The notes beneath the pieces are model-generated. The model worked only from the letters and a program-made list of their open reading frames with translations, was not told where the DNA came from and did no database searches. From contig NZ_CP083951.1 of the NCBI RefSeq assembly GCF_006440675.2, forward strand, positions 2,761,501 to 2,825,500: DNA of 64,000 nt. Reading direction: 5' to 3'. Numbering within the stretch: the first letter of the stretch is position 1; every line of letters begins with the position of its first letter. The stretch is from Mesorhizobium sp. B2-8-5 (GTDB lineage Bacteria > Pseudomonadota > Alphaproteobacteria > Rhizobiales > Rhizobiaceae). This document shows positions 35,630 to 44,533 of this stretch, one piece after another. Position numbers and translations under genes: made by a program.

Positions 35630-36637
35630 TTGGCTAAGATATGGGTTCGGCAAGCGGTCCTCAGGGCCCTCGATGATGCGATGACGGAAGATCCGACCGT
35701 CATCATGATGGGGGAAGACATTGCGGCCGCGGGCGGCCCGTTCAAGGTGACGGAGGGTCTGCTCGCCGTGCACGGTCCGCAGCGTGTCATCGACACGCCG
35801 ATCTCGGAAATGGCCTTCATGGGCGCCGCCGTCGGTGCCGCTGTCTGCGGGCTCAAGCCGATCGTCGAGATGATGTTCATCGAATTCATCGGCGTGGCTC
35901 TCGACCAATTGACGACGCAGGCGGCGACGATGCGCTATCTTTCGCGCGGCAAACTGACGACGCCGCTGGTGGTGCGCGCTTCGGCCGGCGCCGGGCAGGG
36001 TTTTGGCTGCCAGCATTCGCAGATGCTCGACCACTGGTTCCGCGGTACCCCGGGCCTCAAGGTGTGCGTCACCAGCAACGCCCGCACGACCTACGGCTTG
36101 CTGCGCTCGGCGATCGAGGATCCGGATCCGGTGGTCGTGCTCGAACCACGCATTCTCTACGCTGAACGCGAGGAATACGAATTCGACAGCAGCTACCGCA
36201 TCTCGCTCGGCAGGGCCGAGATCGTCAAGGCGGGCAAGGATGCGACGCTGCTCGCCTGCGGGGCGATGGTGCGGGTGGCCAAGGAAGCCGCCGAAAACAG
36301 CAGCGCCGACATCGAGGTGATCGATATGCTGACGCTGTGGCCGTGGGACCGCGATACGATCATGGAATCGGTTTCAAGAACCGGTCGTCTGGTGACGCTC
36401 GAAGAGGCCACCGCCGGAAACGGCTGGGGCGCCGAAGTGGTGTCTTCCGTCGCTGTCGAGGCCTTCGGTTCGCTGAAGGCGCCGCCGCACCGCATCACCT
36501 TGCCCGATGCGCCGGTGCCCTACAGCGGCAAGCTGGAAGCGCGCTTTCTGCCCAGCGCGGCCTACGTCGCCGAGCAGGTGTCCGCCCTGGTGTCGACCAA
36601 CAAAACGCCAATGCCCTGGTGGAGGAACGCAGCATGA
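35630..36637 (+). CDS. 2-oxoacid dehydrogenase E1 component, beta subunit
   Basis: 335-aa transketolase-like E1 beta of the pyruvate/acetoin/branched-chain family. VIMMGEDIAA (about 25-34), DTPISEMAFMGAAVGAA (catalytic-site Glu) and the C-terminal transketolase domain (EVIDMLTLWPWD) are present. TTG 35630 has GGGAGAA upstream. It makes the alpha2-beta2 E1 with the next gene. The beta-before-alpha order is the reverse of most pdhAB and acoAB operons. Confidence 0.9.
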   Translation: MAKIWVRQAVLRALDDAMTEDPTVIMMGEDIAAAGGPFKVTEGLLAVHGPQRVIDTPISEMAFMGAAVGAAVCGLKPIVEMMFIEFIGVALDQLTTQAATMRYLSRGKLTTPLVVRASAGAGQGFGCQHSQMLDHWFRGTPGLKVCVTSNARTTYGLLRSAIEDPDPVVVLEPRILYAEREEYEFDSSYRISLGRAEIVKAGKDATLLACGAMVRVAKEAAENSSADIEVIDMLTLWPWDRDTIMESVSRTGRLVTLEEATAGNGWGAEVVSSVAVEAFGSLKAPPHRITLPDAPVPYSGKLEARFLPSAAYVAEQVSALVSTNKTPMPWWRNAA

Positions 36638-37668
36638 CGCTCTCCAATTCCAACTCGCCGCTGGCGCGCCGGGAAGCCCTCGACGACAGGCTGGAGCAGC
36701 TTCGCCGGATGATCGAGATCCGCTTCGTCGAGGAACGCATTCAGAAGCTGTTCGCGGAAGGCCACGTGCGTGGCAGCACGCATCTGGCGAGCGGCCAGGA
36801 AGGCGTGTCGGTCGGCATCGCACGCTCGATCGACCCCGACGACATCGTCACCTGCACTTATCGCGGCCACGGCCATGCGTTGGCATTGGGCCTAACGCCG
36901 GCGGGCGTCATCGGCGAGATCTGCGGTCGTGTCATCGGCTGTGCCGGCGGGGTTGGCGGATCGATGCACCTTGTCGAGCCGGCGATCGGACTGCTGCCCA
37001 CGGCGGCCATCATCGGCGCCGGCCTGCCGATCGCCTGCGGCGCCGCGCTGGCGGCGCGCGCGCGCGGCACGGACCGCGTCGCGGTCGCCATCTTCGGCGA
37101 CGGCTCGGCCAATATCGGGGCCTTCCATGAATCGCTGAATTTCGCCGCGATCCAGAAGCTGCCCGTGGTCTTCGTCTGCGAAAACAATCTGTACGGCGAA
37201 TATACGCGCATCCAGCTGTCGACGCCGGTCGAGGACATCGCGATACGCGCCGCCAGCTACAACATGCCAGGGGTCATCGTCGACGGGCAGGACGCCGACA
37301 AGGTAGCGGAAGCGATGGCGACGGCAGTTGCGCGTGCACGCCGCGGGGAAGGACCTTCGCTGGTCGAGATGAAGACATACCGCTATTCCGGCCATTCCCG
37401 CTCGGACCCGGCGACCTACCGGCCGGCCGGCGAACTCGACGCATGGCTGAAGCGCGACCCGATCGACATCTTCGCCGAACGCCTGACCGCCGAGACGCTG
37501 TTGGCGGCGGGCGGCCTCGATTCGCTCAAGACCGAAGTGCGCGAGGCTGTCGAAACGGCAACGGCGGAGGTGCTGGATTCGCCGGCGCCGGAACTCGGTG
37601 AGATCATGGCGCATGTCGGCGCTTACTCTGCAGGCGGCGATCAGCGCCATTTGTTTTGGTCGAATTGA
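36634..37668 (+). CDS. 2-oxoacid dehydrogenase E1 component, alpha subunit
   Basis: 344-aa thiamine diphosphate-dependent subunit. The ThDP motif runs from FGDGSANIGAFHESLN (GDG at residue 155) to CENN. YRGHGHALALG and GGVGGSMHLV are close to acetoin/pyruvate E1 alpha, and the phosphorylation-loop-like YRYSGHSRSDP is present. The start overlaps E1 beta (ATGA). It decarboxylates a 2-oxo acid and reductively acylates a lipoyl domain, probably the free one at 31266. The oxo acid is unknown. Confidence 0.9.
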   Translation: MTLSNSNSPLARREALDDRLEQLRRMIEIRFVEERIQKLFAEGHVRGSTHLASGQEGVSVGIARSIDPDDIVTCTYRGHGHALALGLTPAGVIGEICGRVIGCAGGVGGSMHLVEPAIGLLPTAAIIGAGLPIACGAALAARARGTDRVAVAIFGDGSANIGAFHESLNFAAIQKLPVVFVCENNLYGEYTRIQLSTPVEDIAIRAASYNMPGVIVDGQDADKVAEAMATAVARARRGEGPSLVEMKTYRYSGHSRSDPATYRPAGELDAWLKRDPIDIFAERLTAETLLAAGGLDSLKTEVREAVETATAEVLDSPAPELGEIMAHVGAYSAGGDQRHLFWSN

Positions 37669-37806
37669 TCTGGCCGTTTTGGTGACGCAGGTCGCTGCAA
37701 AGCAGCCTGCGTCGGGAGGAATTTCTGACCGCACGCCGCCGGAGACGATATCCGGCGGCGATTTTATCGACTGCTGGCGCCCCTTGTCGGCGCAGGCCGG
37801 AGCAAA

Positions 37807-38817
37807 ATGGGCACGCGTTCCGACATAGGCTTCGACGGCCCGTTTTTCGACGATCTCGCGATCGGCGACCGCTTCGACAGCGCGCCGACGATGCGGCTGA
37901 CGGAAGGTCTGGCCGCCGTCCACCACGCAATCGTCGGCGGACGCCTGCGGTTGGCCTTCGATGCCAGGCTGTCCGAGGCCGTGACGGGGCAGGCATCGCC
38001 GTTTGCCGCGCCGGCTTTCGTGTGGGATATCGCCATAGGGCAATCGACGCTTGTCACCCAACGCGCCGTCGCGAACCTGTTCTATCGTGGTTTGGTGTTC
38101 CGCCGCGCACCGGCGATCGGCGACAGCCTGACGACGTCCACGACCGTCATCGGCTTGCGTCCGGCATCCGCAAAACCTGGTCGCCCACCGCGCGGACTTG
38201 TTGCCATGCGCATCGCGACGGTCGATCAGAAGGGGCGCCCGATCCTCGATTTCTGCCGTTGCGCCATGCTGCCCGCGCGCTCGGCCGATGCTGTGGCGGC
38301 GCAAGGCCAGACGGAGCTGCCGAAATCCGATTTCACCCAGACGCAACTGCTGGAAGCGGTATCGGACTGGAATCTTGACGCTTTTCGCGATGCCACGCAC
38401 GGTCCGCATTTTGATGACCTCGAAGCGGGTTCCGTGCACGATCTTGCAGGAGGCGACGTCGTCAGCAGCGCTCCGGAACTGGCCAGGCTGACCATGAATC
38501 TGGCGGTCATCCATCACGACCGTATCGCGGCAGGCGGACAGCGCCTGGTCTATGGCGGCCACACGATCGGCATCGCCGCCGCACAAATCACGCGCGTCTT
38601 CCCCGGCCTGGTGACCATCCTTGCCTGGCATGACTGCGACCATCTCGGCCCGGTGCATGAGGGCGAGACGCTGCATTCGCAGGTCATCGTCGAACGCTGC
38701 CAGCCGCTGCCTGGCGGCGGCGGACTGGCGCATCTTCGCTGCAAGGTCCGGTCGACCGACGGTGCCAGTGAGACGTCGGACGTGCTCGACTGGCGGTTGG
38801 TAGGGCTGTTTGCATGA
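37807..38817 (+). CDS. mch: Mesaconyl-CoA hydratase-like double-hotdog MaoC protein
   Basis: 336 aa, the length of mesaconyl-C1-CoA hydratase (beta-methylmalyl-CoA dehydratase). The N-terminal part FFDDLAIGDRFDSAP, LTEGLAAVHHAIVGGRLRL and AVANLFYRGLVFRRAPAIGD follows the Mch pattern. A second hotdog half (FDDLEAGSVHDLAGG to VLDWRLVGLF) is fused to it. Its stop overlaps the Mct-like start by 4 nt. In the 3-hydroxypropionate bi-cycle Mch interconverts beta-methylmalyl-CoA and mesaconyl-C1-CoA. The pairing with Mct supports a similar C5-CoA reaction here. Confidence 0.78.
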   Translation: MGTRSDIGFDGPFFDDLAIGDRFDSAPTMRLTEGLAAVHHAIVGGRLRLAFDARLSEAVTGQASPFAAPAFVWDIAIGQSTLVTQRAVANLFYRGLVFRRAPAIGDSLTTSTTVIGLRPASAKPGRPPRGLVAMRIATVDQKGRPILDFCRCAMLPARSADAVAAQGQTELPKSDFTQTQLLEAVSDWNLDAFRDATHGPHFDDLEAGSVHDLAGGDVVSSAPELARLTMNLAVIHHDRIAAGGQRLVYGGHTIGIAAAQITRVFPGLVTILAWHDCDHLGPVHEGETLHSQVIVERCQPLPGGGGLAHLRCKVRSTDGASETSDVLDWRLVGLFA

Positions 38818-40031
38818 CGCGAGCCATCCTGAGCGGCATGTCCGTGGTCGAAGGCTCGGCCTTCGTCGCGGCGCCGCTTGGAGGAATGACGCTGGCGCAG
38901 CTTGGCGCCGATGTCATCCGCTATGACCAAATCGGTGGCGGACTGGACTATCGCCGATGGCCGGTGACGGATAGCGGACAAAGCCTGTTCTGGGCCGGCA
39001 TGAACAAGGGCAAGCGCTCGATCCAGATCGACCTGCGTTCCGAGGAAGGGCAGGAGATCGTCGCCGCGCTGATAACCAGGCCCGGCACTGATCAAGGCCT
39101 CTATCTTACCAATTTCGCGGCGCGCGGAGCATTGTCCTACGAGGCATTGAAGGCACGGCGGGCCGATCTCATCATGGTCGCCTTGAGCGGCAACGCCGAC
39201 GGGTCGAGCGAGGTGGACTATACCGTCAATGTCGCCACGGGGTTCCCCGACATCACAGGTTTGCCTGGGTCTTGCGGCCCCACCAATAGCGTGCTGCCGG
39301 CCTGGGATATCGCGATGGGCGAACTCGCCGCCGTTGGTCTGCTTGCCGCCGACAGACACCGCAGCCGCACAGGCGAGGGTTCGCTGGTAAAGCTCGCCTT
39401 GTCCGACGTCGCTTTTGCCACCGTCGGACATCTGGGGCGTATCGGGCAGGCCGAACGCGGCGGCAGCGCGGCGAAGGACGGCAATTTCCTGTTTGGCGCG
39501 TTCGGGCGCGACTTTGCCACAAACGATGGTCGGAGGGTTATGGTCGTTGCGTTGACGGAACGGCAGTGGAAGTCGCTGGTCCAGGCCACAGGTATCGATG
39601 CCAAGGCGCTGGCCGCGGCGACCGGCGCCGATCTTGACAGCGAGGGAGGGCGCTACGCTGCCCGCCATGCCATCGCGGACGCGATAGCGCCGTGGTTCGC
39701 GGCGCGTCGTTTCGACGAGGCGACGAAGGACCTGTCAGCCGCGGGGGTCTCCTGGGGGCCATATCAGAGTTTCCAGCAACTCGTCGCCGAAGACCCACGC
39801 TGCTCGCCGGCCAATCCGCTGTTCTCACCAGTCGATACGCCAGGCATCGGGACGGTGCTGACGCCCGCGTCGCCGCTCTACTTTTCGGTGGCGGATCGGC
39901 TGCCGGCCATGCGTGCGCCGCTGCTCGGGGAACATACCGACGAGATCCTGGCGGGTCTGGGCATCAGTGATGGCGAGATCGGCCGCCTGCACGACCGCGG
40001 CGTCGTCGCAGGAGCCGAGCGCCGCCTTTAG
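38814..40031 (+). CDS. mct: Mesaconyl-CoA C1:C4 CoA-transferase-like CaiB protein
   Basis: 405 aa, a CaiB/BaiF fold. It matches what I recall of Chloroflexus Mct along its length: VVEGSAFVAAPLGGMTLAQL at the N-terminus, IGGGLDYRRWPVT, FWAGMNKGKRSIQID, VLPAWDIAMGELAA (catalytic Asp) and GIGTVLTPASPL near the end. Mct moves CoA from C1 to C4 of mesaconate within one molecule. It is coupled to the Mch-like gene and converges on the LacI gene, with the stop codons overlapping by 4 nt. The assignment rests on motif memory, not on an alignment run. Confidence 0.82.
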   Translation: MTRAILSGMSVVEGSAFVAAPLGGMTLAQLGADVIRYDQIGGGLDYRRWPVTDSGQSLFWAGMNKGKRSIQIDLRSEEGQEIVAALITRPGTDQGLYLTNFAARGALSYEALKARRADLIMVALSGNADGSSEVDYTVNVATGFPDITGLPGSCGPTNSVLPAWDIAMGELAAVGLLAADRHRSRTGEGSLVKLALSDVAFATVGHLGRIGQAERGGSAAKDGNFLFGAFGRDFATNDGRRVMVVALTERQWKSLVQATGIDAKALAAATGADLDSEGGRYAARHAIADAIAPWFAARRFDEATKDLSAAGVSWGPYQSFQQLVAEDPRCSPANPLFSPVDTPGIGTVLTPASPLYFSVADRLPAMRAPLLGEHTDEILAGLGISDGEIGRLHDRGVVAGAERRL

Positions 40032-41071
40032 GACTTTATCTTTATCTTTGGCGGCGGCCCAACGGATTCGCGCATCACCAGTTGCGGCGCAATGTCGATC
40101 ACGACGTCCTGCGGCTCGCGGCCATGGATCATGGCGTCAAGTTCGACCACGGCGCGGGCGCCCATCTCGCTCAGCGGCGTGACGATGGCGGTCAGCGGCG
40201 GCGCGGTGAAGATGGCGTCTTCGCCGTCCAGAGAGACAACCGAAAGGTCACGCGGCACCTGGATGCCGCGTACGCGCGCCGCTGCCAGCGCGCCGATGCC
40301 GACCAGCATGTTGAAGGCGAAGATGCCGGTCGGCGGCGCCGCCTCGCTCATGATGTGGTGCAGGGCGTCGTAGCCGCCGCGCCGCGACACCGGCGCATTG
40401 GCGACGATCGCAGGCCCGAGGCCGGCAGCCTTGCAGGTTTCGATGAAGCCAATATGGCGGCGTCGCGAGGTATCGAGTTCCGGCATCGAACCGATGAAGC
40501 CGAGCCTCGTGTGTCCAGCCTCTATGAGCGTGCGCGCCGCCAGCCGGCCCGAGGCATGGTCGTCCACGGTGACGCTTCTGCCGATCGTGGAACGCCGGTT
40601 GACGAAGACGTGCGGCACCGGATTGTTCGCGATCGCCTCGATCATTTCGCGGCTCTCAGCCGTCACCGCGATGATCAGGCCATCGATGCGCCGCTCGCTG
40701 ACCAGTCTCAGATAGGCCGCCGTCGACCGCTGCTCGTCCGCAACCTCGGCGATCAGCATGACATAGCCGGCTTTTTCAGCCTGCCGCATCGCACCGCGCA
40801 CGGTCTCTGCGTAGACCGGGTTGGTCAGGTCGGGCAGCAGGATGCCAAGAGCGCCGGTGCGCTGGGTGCGCAGATTGCGCGCCAGCGCATGCGGCCGGTA
40901 GTTGACGCGCCCTGCCTCGTCCAGGATAGCCTGACGGGTCTGCGCGCGCACGCTGATGCCGCCATTGTTCAGCACTTTGGACACCGTCGAAACGTCAACG
41001 CCGACTGCGCGCGCTATATCTTTCAGCGTGGCACGTGCAGAGGGAAGCGCAGCTGGTGTCGATGTTTTCAC
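40028..41071 (-). CDS. LacI-family transcriptional regulator (sugar-acid region B)
   Basis: 347 aa from GTG 41071: the start overlaps the SDR stop (GTGA) and GGAAGG lies upstream. Helix-turn-helix ATLKDIARAVGVDVSTVSKV is at about 14-33, then the hinge and a type I binding domain (GALGILLPDLTNPVYAETV). The C-terminus ends in an odd Lys/Ile repeat (KIKIKS). It sits between the Mch-Mct operon and the importer operon. Motif-B operators upstream of both are its likely targets. Confidence 0.9.
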   Translation of the reverse strand: MKTSTPAALPSARATLKDIARAVGVDVSTVSKVLNNGGISVRAQTRQAILDEAGRVNYRPHALARNLRTQRTGALGILLPDLTNPVYAETVRGAMRQAEKAGYVMLIAEVADEQRSTAAYLRLVSERRIDGLIIAVTAESREMIEAIANNPVPHVFVNRRSTIGRSVTVDDHASGRLAARTLIEAGHTRLGFIGSMPELDTSRRRHIGFIETCKAAGLGPAIVANAPVSRRGGYDALHHIMSEAAPPTGIFAFNMLVGIGALAAARVRGIQVPRDLSVVSLDGEDAIFTAPPLTAIVTPLSEMGARAVVELDAMIHGREPQDVVIDIAPQLVMRESVGPPPKIKIKS

Positions 41072-41868
41072 GAGACCTTCCCGTACCTCTCTAGCAGAGC
41101 TGCGTCCGGCTCGTAACGATAGCAGCGGGAGGTCAGGCCGCCATCGACCGCGAGAGACTGGCCGGTGACGAAGGAGGCTTCCGACGAGATAAGCCATGAC
41201 ACCGCCGCCGCTATCTCCCCCGGTTCGCCTATGCGTTCCAGCGGATGCTGGATGGACATTTCCCGTTCGGCGCGGGTGCTGTCCGGGCTATCGCGGATAA
41301 CCCGCTGCACGAGCGATGTGCGCACCGCGCCGGGCGCCACTGCATTGGCTCGAATGCCCACCGGTCCGTATTCGACCGCGATGTAGCGGGTCAGCGCGTC
41401 AATGCCGGCCTTGGCGACGTCATAAGCCGCCCACATGTTGAAGGCGGAGCGGCCATGCACCGACGAGACGTTGACGATCGACCCGGCGACGCGGTCTCTC
41501 ACCCATGTCTGGATCGCTTCCGAAGAGCCCCAGAAATGCGACATCAAATTGACCGCAAAGACGCGCTCGACATCGGCGTCTTTCGGTTCATGCAGATTGC
41601 CCATCAGAGCGATACCGACATTGTTGACCCAGCCTCGCAGGGGCGCGAGCTTTTCGGCGGCCTCTCGCGCTTTCTTCAGCACGGCACGGTCGGAGGCGTC
41701 GCCGCAAAGGCAGCCATGTCCCTTGCCCAGCTTCTTGCCCAGGTCAGATGCCGTTTCAGGGTTGATTTCAAGGCCGACGACGTTCCATCCATCGGCCGCC
41801 AGACGAACGGCTATGGCATGGCCGATGCCGTCGCCGGCTCCCGTTACGACAACGCTTCCGAGACTCAT
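41068..41868 (-). CDS. SDR-family oxidoreductase
   Basis: 266-aa short-chain dehydrogenase: TGAGDGIG (about 9-16), NNVG, Ser in NVSSVHG, YDVAK, and end SEASFVTGQSLAVDGG. ATG 41868 has GGGAGG 6 nt upstream. It is transcribed ahead of, and overlaps, the LacI gene, so regulator and enzyme are co-expressed. Divergent from the importer operon at 42147. Confidence 0.87.
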   Translation of the reverse strand: MSLGSVVVTGAGDGIGHAIAVRLAADGWNVVGLEINPETASDLGKKLGKGHGCLCGDASDRAVLKKAREAAEKLAPLRGWVNNVGIALMGNLHEPKDADVERVFAVNLMSHFWGSSEAIQTWVRDRVAGSIVNVSSVHGRSAFNMWAAYDVAKAGIDALTRYIAVEYGPVGIRANAVAPGAVRTSLVQRVIRDSPDSTRAEREMSIQHPLERIGEPGEIAAAVSWLISSEASFVTGQSLAVDGGLTSRCYRYEPDAALLERYGKVS

Positions 41869-42051
41869 CGAGACCTCCCATTGGATCCGGGCGGGCGGCT
41901 CGGCTTGTCGACGCGCCATGGGTTTGTTGGTCGGCTTCAAGGGTCGTGCAGGACACACAACTAGAAGCTGCCCCCAACGCCTGTCAAGCGCATGGTTCCG
42001 GACCGTGCTCGGTTGCACTACAGCTCTCAATTATCACGCCGAATATGTTTG

Positions 42052-42065
42052 AGCAATCGATTGAC
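42052..42065. promoter_or_regulatory. LacI-type operator (B3)
   Basis: AGCAATCGATTGAC; the core CAATCGATTG (42054-42063) is a perfect palindrome and fits the B1/B2 pattern. It lies 81 nt upstream of the binding-protein start and within the divergent interval before the SDR-LacI pair, consistent with control of both and autoregulation. Confidence 0.65.
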
Positions 42066-42146
42066 TGTTGGGTTGTTCGGATGCACTGTTGCGTCAAGCC
42101 GGATGAATGAAACCGGCGGTGAAGAGAAAACCGGGGAGAGAGAATC

Positions 42147-43583
42147 ATGGATGGAAAACTGGACAACCGGCATCTCGCCAAGGCCAAATCCGGCCATGCC
42201 GACGCGGCCGGCCTCACGCGTCGGGATCTGATGCAGCGCGCCGCGATGCTCGGCATCGCCGGCGCCTTCGCCAATTTCGGCTTCCCGGCGCTCGCCGCCG
42301 ATTTCGACTGGAAGAAGCATGCCGGCACCAAGCTCAGCATCCTGATGACGGGCGACGAGAACGACCACCGGGCGTTGGGCGACATGTTGGACAAATTCAA
42401 GGAAGACACCGGCATGGAACTGGAGATCACGTCTCCGGCGCTGGGCGCGCTGATCGAAAAGACGCTGCAGAACCTGAAGGCCGACCATTCTTCGTTCGAG
42501 CTCATCGAATATCTCGGCTTCCTGACCACCCAGCAGGTCGGCGCCGGCTATTACGAGCAGCTCAATTCCTACATCGACGATCCGTCGAAGACCCCTCCGG
42601 ACTGGGACGTCGCCGACTTCCTGCCGCCGGCCATGTCCAATGTCGGTATTTTCGACATGGCATCCGGGACCGTCGGCAAGGGCAAGGACATCTATGGCAT
42701 TCCGGGCCTGCATTCCGGCTCGGTCATCTACTTCTACCGCAAGGATCTGTTCGAGGCGGCGGGCCTGAAGCCGGCCACGAACTGGGACGAGTTCAAAGAC
42801 GCGGCGATAAAGCTCAACAAGGACGATGTCGCCGGCTGTTCCTTCATCGGCGCCAATGATTTCTCGCTCGCCGCCGTCGACTGGTACACGCGCTTCATCA
42901 CCACGGGCGGCAAGCTGATGAGCGGCAGCCCGAAGGAAAAGAACTTCAAACCGAACGTGAATTCGCCCGAAGGCATCGGCGCGCTGCAGATGCTGATCGA
43001 TCTTCTGCCCTACGCGCCGAAGAACGTGACGAAATACGGCTTTGCCGAGAACGTCGACGGCTTTTCCACCGGCAAGATCGCGCAGATGATCTTTTGGTCG
43101 ACCATCGCCGGCCCAATCCTCAACGGCGACAATTCGATGGTGTCGGACAAGACGGGCACCGGTCCAGTGCCAGCCAAACCGGGCGAGACGGCGCGGGCAA
43201 TTCAGGGCGGCTGGGGCATGGGCATTCCGAAGAACATCGATCCGGCCAAGAAGGATGCTGCCTGGCTCGCGTTGACCTGGATGACCAGCAAGGCGTTCAA
43301 CAAGTTCGAGGTCGAGAAGTACCAGATCGACGCCAGCCGCACCTCGGCGTTCACCGATCCCGACCTTGTTGCCAAGCTACCCTATCTGCCGGACGCGCTG
43401 AAAGCGGCGTCGACGGCGGAGATCATTCCAACCTCGCTGATCCCGGAATTCTTCCAGTTGAACGACATCATGAATGTCGAGTTCAACGCCGCGCTGATCG
43501 GCACGCAGGATGCCAAGACCGCCTGCGAAAAGGTACAGACGCAGTGGGAGGCCATGCTGCGCAAGGCCGGCCATCTCGCCTGA
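42147..43583 (+). CDS. Carbohydrate ABC transporter, binding protein (family 1)
   Basis: 478-aa periplasmic binding protein of the maltose/glycerol-phosphate type. A long N-terminus carries a twin-arginine signal (LTRRDLMQRAAMLGIAGAF, about residues 23-41), so Tat export is expected, with cleavage near ALA|AD. The mature part has KLSILMTGDENDHRALGDML and DIYGIPGLHSGSVIYFYRKD. It heads the operon 42147-47089. Confidence 0.9.
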   Translation: MDGKLDNRHLAKAKSGHADAAGLTRRDLMQRAAMLGIAGAFANFGFPALAADFDWKKHAGTKLSILMTGDENDHRALGDMLDKFKEDTGMELEITSPALGALIEKTLQNLKADHSSFELIEYLGFLTTQQVGAGYYEQLNSYIDDPSKTPPDWDVADFLPPAMSNVGIFDMASGTVGKGKDIYGIPGLHSGSVIYFYRKDLFEAAGLKPATNWDEFKDAAIKLNKDDVAGCSFIGANDFSLAAVDWYTRFITTGGKLMSGSPKEKNFKPNVNSPEGIGALQMLIDLLPYAPKNVTKYGFAENVDGFSTGKIAQMIFWSTIAGPILNGDNSMVSDKTGTGPVPAKPGETARAIQGGWGMGIPKNIDPAKKDAAWLALTWMTSKAFNKFEVEKYQIDASRTSAFTDPDLVAKLPYLPDALKAASTAEIIPTSLIPEFFQLNDIMNVEFNAALIGTQDAKTACEKVQTQWEAMLRKAGHLA

Positions 43584-43615
43584 TCGGCTCACGATCGTCG
43601 GTTTGGAAGTGAGTG

Positions 43616-44533
43616 ATGAGCATTGCTGCGCCGGCGTCGGCGAAATTCGTGTTCGGCACGCGCGACAGGCCGGGGAGGTCGGTATGGCTGCTCCTCGGTC
43701 CGTGCATCGCCTATCTCGTCATCTTCAGCATCTATCCGCTGTTCCACAGCCTGCGCCTGTCGCTGACCGACCTCACCGCGGCGACAGGCACCGGCAATTT
43801 CGTCGGTCTCGACAATTATCGCGCATTGCTGGTCGATCCGCAGTTCTGGAACGCGGCCTGGAACAGCGCCGTCATGGTGTCCTTGTCGGTGGCGATCCAG
43901 GTGGTTCTCGGCGTTGCGCTCGCCATGTTCTTCAACCTCCAGCTGCGCGGGTCGTGGATTGTGCGCGGCATCCTGCTCTTGCCGATGCTGATGACGCCAA
44001 TCGTCGTCGGCGTCATGTGGCGGGCACTGCTCAATCCCGACTGGGGACTTGTCGATTGGGCCATCAAAGCGGTCGGACTGACGCCGCCCGACTGGCTGGG
44101 TACGGTCAGTATGTCGATGGTTACCGTCATCATGGTCGACTGCTGGCAATGGACGCCGTTCGTGTTCATGATCGTCTTCGCCCGACTGCAAGCCCTGCCG
44201 CAGGAGGTGTTCGAAGCGGCGCAGGTCGATGGCGCTGGCCCGGTCGTTACCTTCCGCCGCATCACCTTGCCGATGTTGAGGCCGGCGATCGTCTTTGCCG
44301 CCGTCTTCCGCGCGGTGGACGCCTTCCGCTCCTTCGATCTGATCTACGGGCTGAGCTATGGCGGTCCAGCGCGCAGCACCACGACGCTGAGTTTCTTTTC
44401 GTTCCAGAACGGGTTCCAGTTCCAGAACTACGGCTATGCGGCTGCGGTCGCCTATATGATGCTGATCATCCTCGCCGTCGGCACTACGGTCCTGTTGCAA
44501 TACGTTCAGCTGCGGCCAGGGAATTCACGATGA
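43616..44533 (+). CDS. Carbohydrate ABC transporter permease (MalF/UgpA type)
   Basis: 305-aa permease with six hydrophobic segments and the EAA loop (EVFEAAQVDGAGPVVTFRRI, about 202-221). ATG 43616 has GGAAGTGAG before it; GTG 43613 is equally in frame. Its stop overlaps the next permease (ATGA). Confidence 0.9.
   Translation: MSIAAPASAKFVFGTRDRPGRSVWLLLGPCIAYLVIFSIYPLFHSLRLSLTDLTAATGTGNFVGLDNYRALLVDPQFWNAAWNSAVMVSLSVAIQVVLGVALAMFFNLQLRGSWIVRGILLLPMLMTPIVVGVMWRALLNPDWGLVDWAIKAVGLTPPDWLGTVSMSMVTVIMVDCWQWTPFVFMIVFARLQALPQEVFEAAQVDGAGPVVTFRRITLPMLRPAIVFAAVFRAVDAFRSFDLIYGLSYGGPARSTTTLSFFSFQNGFQFQNYGYAAAVAYMMLIILAVGTTVLLQYVQLRPGNSR

Noticed and set aside
36892..38733. 613-codon minus-strand open frame opposite E1 alpha and the Mch-like gene
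   Set aside because: It lies entirely opposite genes with clear motifs, has no recognisable domain and no good start site.
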